This document shows positions 57,633 to 64,000 of a stretch of 64,000 nucleotides of DNA, in pieces. The DNA lies in assembly GCA_009617715.1 (NCBI GenBank), contig VTFK01000293.1, positions 124,001 through 188,000 on the forward strand. Reading direction: 5' to 3'. Origin of the DNA: Plectrocnemia conspersa (Eukaryota > Arthropoda > Insecta > Trichoptera > Polycentropodidae). Made by a program: the position numbers and the translations under genes. The notes under the pieces were generated by a model. It saw only the letters and a list, made by a program, of their open reading frames with translations, did not search any database and was not told the origin of the DNA. Position 1 is the first letter of the stretch. Every line of letters begins with the position of its first letter.

Positions 57633-58605
57633 AAGGTCGGCTCAAAGCATACGTAGCTGATTCACTCGCGTAGGGCCCGGCGCTCAAAGTAAAAATTTAA
57701 TAAAAACAGACCCTAAAAAAAATCCCGACTAAATAAAAATTGTGCGAGTTCTGGGATCGGTTTTGCCGTCTCAGATTTTGTGTATCTTTGTAAAATTCAT
57801 ACATATAGACAGAGCTGGTCTCGCGATCCACCATCGTCAATTTTGCGGGGCTTTGGAAGCTTTTGTGCAAAGGAAAAAAGGCCCAGAACAACTTGAATGT
57901 GTCATTTCTACGAATTATTCTTAAACGTTCGTCTTCGTCGCAATAAATCAAGAAAATATACAAAAAACTATGGACCATAGTAATGGCGTTGTGGGGGCCT
58001 ATTTATATATAAATTTAGTTTATTATTGCCAAAACTTAGTGGCACTCCTGTAGCACTAACGTAGCGGTGGCATATTCTTTTAGTGGACTTTGACGGAAAG
58101 ACAACGGCGGTGATGCCTCATCGAACGTTAATTTTCATAAATAGCATGTAAACTAAAATATGTACTTTTCAATAAAATACTACTGCAGTGGCTCAATCTG
58201 TGTCTAATTACCATCCGGCACCATCCGTCCGCCAAAGTTTCTTAAACCACATGTTCGATATTATGTTTTCTTCTGACAATCCATGTTTCGGAAATAATAA
58301 GCGTTTTAAATTTCAACAGACGTTGATTGTTAGCAGTGATTCGAAAACTTTTTATGTCGAGCACTTTTTTGAGGTAAGCAATATTTTTTATCGAGAAATG
58401 AATTTATTAAGATTCAATAATATAAAGTATAGTTCTATAACTTTGATATTGGAAATTACAAATGTTTTTTTGCAGTATGTGTAGTCTAGTTACTTTGCAT
58501 GATGTATATGTAATTAAATTACTTGTGATTTCGAAGAAGCAAAATGTCGAGCTCACGCTTTATTTTTGCGTAGGGCCCTGCACTCGTCAGAACCGACCCT
58601 AGCTA
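57633..58605. repeat. Segment bounded by a short direct repeat, possible old transposon
   Basis: GCGTAGGGCCCGGCGCTC (about 57,669) recurs as GCGTAGGGCCCTGCACTC (about 58,569), and the outer flanks GGTCGGCT and ACCGACC are inverted. The interior is less AT-rich and holds open frames of 60-98 codons with no identifiable domain. GGGCCC/GGTCGG sequences of this kind often belong to decayed DNA transposons. Confidence 0.35.
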
Positions 58606-59421
58606 TAAAAAAATATATTTAACTCATTAAAATAATTATTATAAATTTGTACTGATTTGTTACATTGTGTAATGACAAACGTTTTTATATAAAAGGTGTT
58701 TACAATCTACAAAGTATTTAAATAGTTTTTAACAACTAAAGATATAAAACTATCCGCAAAAAAATAACTTATATTTACCACAACTTATAAAAAATCAACA
58801 AACAAACAAAATTATTATGAGAGGGGATTTATTAGTTTATATTTAATTCAGTGTATGTTGATTATGAGTAAACATACATTATGTTTATTGTTAATAAAGT
58901 ATAAAACTCTACAGTAATATGGGGTATTCGACATATTTGCCTTGTGTAAACTGAAATGGTCTCGAAAATTCTCAACAGTATTTTTTGTAGCTGACAACAT
59001 TTTAAGCTCATCAACTGTCAGCGGTTCGACAGTGCGCGAGGTATAAATGATTTACGTTAATGTCTATAAATTTATCGATTGAATGCCGTAATATGAACAA
59101 ATAATTAATACCATTTTAAATTATATAAGCATTCTTACTATTACATTTATGGTTATACACATTTCATACTTATTTTAAAAGTAAGGTTATGTTTTGTAAA
59201 CCTATAGATCGAGCTCATTATATGAGTGTAACTGATCAAATAAACACAAATTACAATAAATAAATATAAAAAAATATTTGTAAGACTACTATTCCAAGGC
59301 TCTTATTATTTATCATTAGTTTATTGTCCTTAATCTTTCATTTAAATAATTTTCCATTTAATCAATTATATTTTTCAGGCGATGCTTCTTTTTATTTTAT
59401 AAATATTTACCACATTTCAAA
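58606..59421 (+). promoter_or_regulatory. Upstream region of the GTPBP10 homologue
   Basis: AT-rich apart from CAACTGTCAGCGGTTCGACA near 59,010, which could be part of an upstream non-coding exon ending GCGAG|GTATAA. A TTTTTCAG acceptor-like site lies at about 59,378. Both are guesses. Confidence 0.25.
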
Positions 59422-59466
59422 ATGGTGATTTTATCAAGAACATTGTGCTTCGCCACGGCTTGGAGG
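59422..59466 (+). CDS. GTPBP10-like exon 1
   Basis: Codons 1-15, [15 protein letters not shown], phase 0, donor AGG|GTAAAA. It is chosen because it gives a presequence-like start and an in-phase join. An unspliced alternative start at 59,445 would use a different frame. Confidence 0.7.
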
Positions 59467-62400
59467 GTAAAACTAACATTATCTTTATGAATAATAAATC
59501 ATTGATTATTAACACTATGTTGAAATTACAGCCAAAAAAAAGATATCTTCGAAGCAAATTCCTTGATTCTTTAAAAATACACGTTCTCGGTGGAGTTGGT
59601 GGAAGCGGACTACCTCAGTACGGTGGAATTGGTGGACAAGGTGGTTGTGTATATTGTATAGGAAAAGAAGGCCAATTTTTACGCAAAATTCTTGATAGGT
59701 ATGTTCCTATAACGTCAGTTTGGAAGAATACCATCAATTTTGCATTTTACTTGAAACTGCTAGAAATTTACTATTAATAGACTTAATTAAAAAATCATAA
59801 AAATATAACAAATAGTCTAAAAAATTATTCTTAAAGTATTGATTAGTCAGATTCCAAATCGGTCAGAACTTAATACTAAGAATCCATTTTAAAAAAGATA
59901 AGCAATTTAAAAAAAATTTACTTTCTGCTGTAATTTTGCTGGATCTACATCTTCCAGTTGTTTTTAAGCAGTGTTATCAATCTACTGTATTTTACTAGCT
60001 AAAAAGTTAAATCCAAGAGCAATTCCTTACTGCAAATAATATAAATTGAACACTATACTATAAGTAAAAAATATAATGCCAGTTTTTCTTTTATAATGTA
60101 AAAACCATAAGTCTCCAATTAAGCATATAATTTCGCTTGCTCATTAAATCATCCCGATCAGTATGTGGATGTTTTATTTTATTCAAATTTGAAAATACTT
60201 TTAATAAAAATCTATTCATTTTGTGCTGTGATAGTTTTCTTCCAAGCCGACGTTAGATTTAACACAAGAATAGATTTTTTTTATTGTATCTTATAATTTA
60301 TTTTTACCAATTGACAGTTTCCCAGAGCATGAAATAAGAGCTGGAAACGGCGAAGCAAGCAGAAAAAAGAAGATGTTTGGCTCACCCGGAACAGATGTTG
60401 AATTGGAAGTACCACTTGGTGTGACTGTTTTTGCAGATAACGTTAAAATTGGTAATTTAATTATTTAAATGTATGTTTTTACAGTATTATAAATGCTAAA
60501 ATTTTACGATTTGTGACGCAGGAGAAATAAATAACGAAGGAGATACGTGTATATTGGCTCATGGTGGTCCTGGAGGAACAAAAGATAATAATTTCATCGG
60601 ATATGAAGGTCAAAAGAGACCTATAATATTAGACCTCAAACTTATAGCTGACGTTGGATTTGTTGGTTTTCCAAATGCTGGAAAAAGTACTCTTCTCAAA
60701 GCCTTATCCAAAGCAAAACCAAAGATTGCAAATTATCCTTGTATGTTATACTATATATTCTATATTTTGATTGTAATAGTTCATTAATCATCACTTATAT
60801 TATTTATATTCATTATAGTTACAACCATTCGTCCAAATTTGGGCACAGTACACTATCCAGATTTGAGGAAAATAACATTAGCCGATCTTCCCGGATTGAT
60901 AGAAGGAGCCCATAAAAATATTGGTATATAACTAGCAATAAATGTATAATTACATATTCTTTAAAATGATGTATTTTAGGCTTGGGACACAATTTTTTGA
61001 AGCACGTAGAGAGAACTAAGATACTTTTGTTAATTGCTGATGTACAAGGCTTTAAACTAAGTGTAGAACATCCACTCAGAACTTGCTTTGAAACTGTTTT
61101 ACTTCTCAATAAGGTATTTATTTGATAATTATATATATTTAGTCAACTTTAATTTAACATCACTAATTCGTACAGGAAATCGAAATGTACAACCCTGAAA
61201 TATTAAAAAAACCTGCAATGTTGCTCATTAATAAAATGGATACTGAAAATGCCAAAAAAATATTTGATGAAGTAAAAGAAAAGTTAATTAATGTGAACGG
61301 TATGTATGAGTGCAATTTAAATTCAATAAGTTAATGAAAACCTTGAATATGTTTTATATCGTAATGTATAAAACGAAAAGACCTCTACGTAGTTATTTAA
61401 AAGTTCAATGAAAGTGCATAGATAGATCAAGAAAAACAATATTTTGGTGTCACTTGTGTACCAGTTCAAATGACGCATTTTTCTGGCCAAATTCCCACAC
61501 CCAAATAACATCCCTGACGTTAGATCATTGCAAATAGTAAATGTAGTGTTCCAAATTTAATCTTCGTTCTTTTAAAAAGAGTGGTTTAAAGGCTTCTACT
61601 TTTCTAGTCCACTCATGCATTTGCTGGGGTGGCAGACAAGCTGCACCATTCTAAACTTTCATTTGTCGATCATTTTTAATGGATTATTACACCCCTTCAC
61701 TATTAAAAAAACGAAAGCTCCACTTTGGTGCATGTTACAAGTGTGACGGAAATTTTAAGCTACTCCTATGCCGTATTATTTTTAATTTATTGTAAATCTT
61801 CCGTTGCAATATGACAGAAATTAGCCCAATGCGTTACAACAGGGTTAACACAATCAATTACTACTAAATAAATAGTGAAACAGACTGAAATCAGTCTGTA
61901 AATCGATATCTATTTTATTAATTATAAATTATTATAACAGCTTAAAATCAATACATATCACTATGTACAATCTAGCTCCATTTTATTTTAATTATTCATT
62001 GCGGTATTCATCCATGAGATTAGGCAAATATAGGAATACCTAATCTGTGTTAGTCAATCGGGATTATAATTATATAATCACAAATGAGGTCCGAACATGT
62101 TTTTCGGGCATTAGTCACTGACTTATGCCACTGATTTATCTTATCGCCTTCATTGCATGCATAATTCACACTGCCATCTGTTGGTACTATATATAACGTA
62201 ACGCTACTGCCAATTTTACAAGACAATAGAGCAGTGTTTTATATTTTTATCGCAAGGTTTTCATTTGATACATATATTTTTTATTTTATATTTATCATAT
62301 CATTTTAGAGAATTTATCAGACATTTCACCCGGAATATCACCAACCATGTTCTTGGACTTTGAAGAGATCATAGGAATATCTGCACTAGAAAACGATGGT

Positions 62401-62529
62401 ATAAAAAAAGTTAAAAATACAATAAGAGATCTAATCGATAAATATCAATTATTCGAAGAGGAAGAAGCTGAGCAGGCGATCGACGAATTAGGCGAAAGAT
62501 TAATTGAAAGAGGGCCTAAATTCACATAG
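59422..62529 (+). CDS. GTPBP10-like mitochondrial Obg-family GTPase (eight exons)
   Basis: Exons 59,422-59,466, 59,532-59,698, 60,318-60,451, 60,522-60,740, 60,819-60,923, 60,980-61,113, 61,176-61,299 and 62,309-62,529 join into 382 codons plus stop, all GT-AG and in phase. The N-terminal Obg domain shows the Gly-rich [19 protein letters not shown] (residues 35-53). The G domain is intact: G1 GFPNAGKS (164-171), switch region [10 protein letters not shown] (188-197), G3 DLPG (211-214), G4 NKMD (287-290) and G5 SAL (334-336). Human GTPBP10 has 387 residues and a similar layout. Its known role is maturation of the mitochondrial large ribosomal subunit; here that is inferred. The first 30 residues lack acidic residues until Asp27 and fit a mitochondrial presequence. 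GTPBP5/MTG2 is less likely because of overall similarity and length. Confidence 0.95.
59532..59698 (+). CDS. GTPBP10-like exon 2
   Basis: Codons 16-70 plus two bases, including the Gly-rich Obg segment. The acceptor is TTACAG|CCA and the donor AG|GTATGT. Confidence 0.9.
60318..60451 (+). CDS. GTPBP10-like exon 3
   Basis: [18 protein letters not shown] to FADNVKI, Obg domain. The acceptor is TGACAG|TTT and the donor ATTG|GTAATT. Confidence 0.9.
60522..60740 (+). CDS. GTPBP10-like exon 4
   Basis: From GEINNEGDT to IANYP, with the end of the Obg domain and the P-loop GFPNAGKS. The acceptor is ACGCAG|GAG and the donor CCTT|GTATGT. Confidence 0.95.
60819..60923 (+). CDS. GTPBP10-like exon 5
   Basis: [14 protein letters not shown] to [10 protein letters not shown], with the switch regions and DLPG. 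The acceptor is TTATAG|TTA and the donor ATTG|GTATAT. Confidence 0.95.
60980..61113 (+). CDS. GTPBP10-like exon 6
   Basis: [20 protein letters not shown] to VLLLNK. The acceptor is TTTTAG|GCT and the donor AAG|GTATTT. Confidence 0.95.
61176..61299 (+). CDS. GTPBP10-like exon 7
   Basis: [20 protein letters not shown] and on through MD, which completes the G4 motif. The acceptor is TACAG|GAA and the donor AACG|GTATGT. Confidence 0.95.
61300..62308 (+). other. GTPBP10-like intron 7 (1.0 kb)
   Basis: The longest intron of the gene; the others are 56-619 bases. Its middle (61,430-61,760) is less AT-rich and may be an inserted repeat, but I could not identify a family. The minus frame 61,323-61,511 is not recognised. 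Confidence 0.7.
62309..62529 (+). CDS. GTPBP10-like exon 8 (terminal)
   Basis: [20 protein letters not shown] to the TAG stop, including the G5 motif and an acidic tail ([14 protein letters not shown]). The acceptor is TTTTAG|AGA. Confidence 0.95.
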
Positions 62530-62567
62530 TTTTATATATATATCTACGAATATATTGTAAGTTAGAT

Positions 62568-62573
62568 AATAAA
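62568..62573 (+). terminator. Polyadenylation hexamer of the GTPBP10 homologue
   Basis: AATAAA 39 bases after the stop codon, in a position that would give a very short 3' UTR. Confidence 0.6.
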
Positions 62574-62662
62574 TAATTGAACATTATACATATGTATTTT
62601 ATTCTCACACTAAATACTTACATTATGTAAAAAATATTAATTATCAATAGCATAATACTAAA

Positions 62663-62668
62663 TTTATT
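62663..62668 (-). terminator. Polyadenylation hexamer of clpP
   Basis: AATAAA on the minus strand about 55 bases after the clpP stop. It points towards the hexamer of the GTPBP10 homologue 90 bases away. Confidence 0.6.
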
Positions 62669-62722
62669 AATCATAGAGTATTTAATGATCCTTCTACCTT
62701 TGACTTATATAATTAATAATGC

Positions 62723-62953
62723 TTACAAATCCTTTAATTTTTCATCCTTTATTCCCATTTCTGGAGGATGTTCTAATATTTTATCAATCAAGCCAAATGC
62801 TAATGCTTCTTTCGGATTCATAAATTTATCACGCTCCATAGAAGGTTCAATTGTTTCTAGAGACAACCCTGTATGCTTTACGTATAATCCATTAATTTGT
62901 TTTTTTAATTTTATTATCTCTTCAGCTTGAATCTGTATATCAGTAGCTTGACC
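62723..62953 (-). CDS. ClpP: ClpP exon 5 (terminal)
   Basis: [19 protein letters not shown] to EKLKDL and the TAA stop, carrying Asp201 in MERDKFM. The acceptor is TTTCAG|GGT. Confidence 0.95.
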   Translation of the reverse strand, partial: GQATDIQIQAEEIIKLKKQINGLYVKHTGLSLETIEPSMERDKFMNPKEALAFGLIDKILEHPPEMGIKDEKLKDL

Positions 62954-63783
62954 CTGAAATTAGAATTACAGTCACGTATTATTAAAAATTATACATATGT
63001 ACGACCTAGCTTGATTATTTATTATTAATCATCGTAATATTAAAATATGAACAGGTAAATCTAGGAAAACCTCATTTGTAGCTATTAATTTAAATTTAAA
63101 ATTATACCTGAACACCACCCGAAGGCTGATGAATCATGATTCTTGCATTAGGCAAAGCGTGACGCATCCCAGGTTCACCTGCTGCCAATAATAATGATGC
63201 CATACTGCATGCTTGTCCGACACACCTGATAAAATTAAAATTTTATTTTACAGTACTTTAAAATAATCATACTTAATTTATTTCACAATTACCAAGTTGC
63301 AATTGGTGGTAAAATATACTGCATAGTATCATAAATACCAAGACCGGCAGTCACACTCCCACCAGGAGAATTGATGTACATATGTACTGGTTTTTTGCTG
63401 GATTCTATTGTATATTTAAATTTAATTAAGATTAAATAAACATTAAAATGTATAATATTTTATTACCTGATTGTAAAAATAATAATTGAGCAACTACAAG
63501 AGAACTCAAATCGTCGTGAATAGGTCCCATTAGACAGATGATTCTTTCCTTCAGAAGCCGAGAATAAATATCGTACGCTCTTTCTCCGCGACCTGTTTGT
63601 TCAATCACTATAGGAATCAATCCTAGGTGATTTTTAGTTGTAGAATGGAATTGTTTTGTAAACATTGTTTTAGACTGTAAAGTTTATTTTTTTTTTATTA
63701 CAAAATCATATTAATTTAAAAATAAATAAGTGTTAAAATATTACCAATGTTTTAGCAATACCAAACGTGTTTTTGATTAACAT
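62723..63783 (-). CDS. ClpP: Mitochondrial ATP-dependent Clp protease proteolytic subunit (five exons)
   Basis: Minus-strand exons 63,783-63,745, 63,674-63,467, 63,404-63,293, 63,225-63,108 and 62,953-62,723 join into 235 codons plus stop with GT-AG introns in phase. The product is Clp[56 protein letters not shown] and a terminal FGLIDKIL. The catalytic triad is Ser127, His152 and Asp201, with spacings of 25 and 49 residues identical to those of E. coli ClpP. The first 27 residues are basic and lack acidic residues, as in a mitochondrial presequence. ClpP forms tetradecamers that degrade unfolded matrix proteins fed by ClpX; that is family knowledge. The gene lies tail to tail with the GTPBP10 homologue, 193 bases between stops. 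Confidence 0.97.
63108..63225 (-). CDS. ClpP: ClpP exon 4
   Basis: [17 protein letters not shown] to PSGGVQ, carrying the catalytic Ser127 and His152. The acceptor is ATCAG|GTG and the donor CAG|GTATAA. Confidence 0.95.
63293..63404 (-). CDS. ClpP: ClpP exon 3
   Basis: [16 protein letters not shown] to PPIAT. The acceptor is CAATAG|AAT and the donor ACTTG|GTAATT. Confidence 0.95.
63467..63674 (-). CDS. ClpP: ClpP exon 2
   Basis: From SKTMFTKQF to LLFLQS. The acceptor is TTACAG|TCT and the donor TCAG|GTAATA. Confidence 0.95.
63745..63783 (-). CDS. ClpP: ClpP exon 1
   Basis: Codons 1-13, [13 protein letters not shown], donor TTG|GTAATA. It extends the presequence upstream of the internal Met17 at 63,665 and joins in phase. 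An alternative start at Met17 is possible. Confidence 0.75.
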
Positions 63784-64000
63784 GTTTGATTATATAGGTA
63801 TGAACCGGATGTAATACGCAAACGTCACTATTGAATTTTTAATGTGAGGTTAATACCTGAAATGTCAAAACTGTGCTGCCAGTTAAAATAATAAACTCAG
63901 ATGGATAAGCGAAATATTTTTTTGTATTATTGTTTATATTTAAATGCAAACATACATTTATTAAACTTGTTCTTCAGTATGTTTTAAAAACAAATAATTT
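63784..64000 (-). promoter_or_regulatory. Upstream flank of ClpP
   Basis: The sequence preceding the ClpP start contains AAACGTCACTATTG about 35 bases upstream, a CRE-like half site (ACGTCA), and then AT-rich DNA to the window edge. No TATA box at a sensible distance is evident. Confidence 0.3.

Noticed and set aside
61323..61760. Possible transposon insertion in GTPBP10 intron 7
   Set aside because: The intron is longer than the others but no transposase, reverse transcriptase or terminal repeats were recognised.

Overview
The window is AT-rich eukaryotic DNA with spliced genes (GT-AG introns) and many decayed transposons. The protein families point to an insect. I cannot fix the order from sequence alone; Lepidoptera is possible but unproven. 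Most of the 64 kb is non-coding. Three protein-coding genes can be supported, and all three can be assembled exon by exon with continuous reading frames.

Layout: 1-19.9 kb has no recognisable host gene. It is AT-rich DNA broken by islands of balanced or GC-rich sequence that look like conserved regulatory DNA, plus remnants of non-LTR retrotransposons and one Tc1/mariner-type element. From 19,921 to 39,021 (+) lies a LIX1/lowfat homologue in four coding exons over 19 kb. Intron 1 is 9.2 kb and holds a mariner element with both ends present but a dead transposase, an RTE-like remnant and a tandem duplication. Intron 2 (4.7 kb) holds an 882-bp inverted-repeat element with a 105-bp TTAA-flanked MITE nested inside it. 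Intron 3 (4.4 kb) holds one arm of a long-range inverted repeat. From 39.0 to 59.4 kb is another gene-poor stretch with GC-balanced islands, a diverged 0.5-kb duplication, the second arm of the inverted repeat and more transposon fragments. At the right end are two compact genes, tail to tail: a GTPBP10/Obg-type GTPase (59,422-62,529, +, eight exons) and mitochondrial ClpP (63,783-62,723, -, five exons).

Function: in Drosophila, lowfat acts with Fat and Dachsous in planar polarity and growth control. A developmental role fits the large introns and island-rich flanks seen here. GTPBP10 (mitochondrial ribosome assembly) and ClpP (matrix protease) are mitochondrial housekeeping proteins with short introns and AT-rich codons, so the window joins two kinds of gene neighbourhood.

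I found no CRISPR array, no confident tRNA or rRNA gene and no clearly new gene system. The most useful non-gene signals are the nested MITE pair, the inverted repeat around the last lowfat exon, a three-copy motif at 5.3-6.9 kb, the 42.9/44.7 kb duplication and a short coding-like segment at 45.6 kb.
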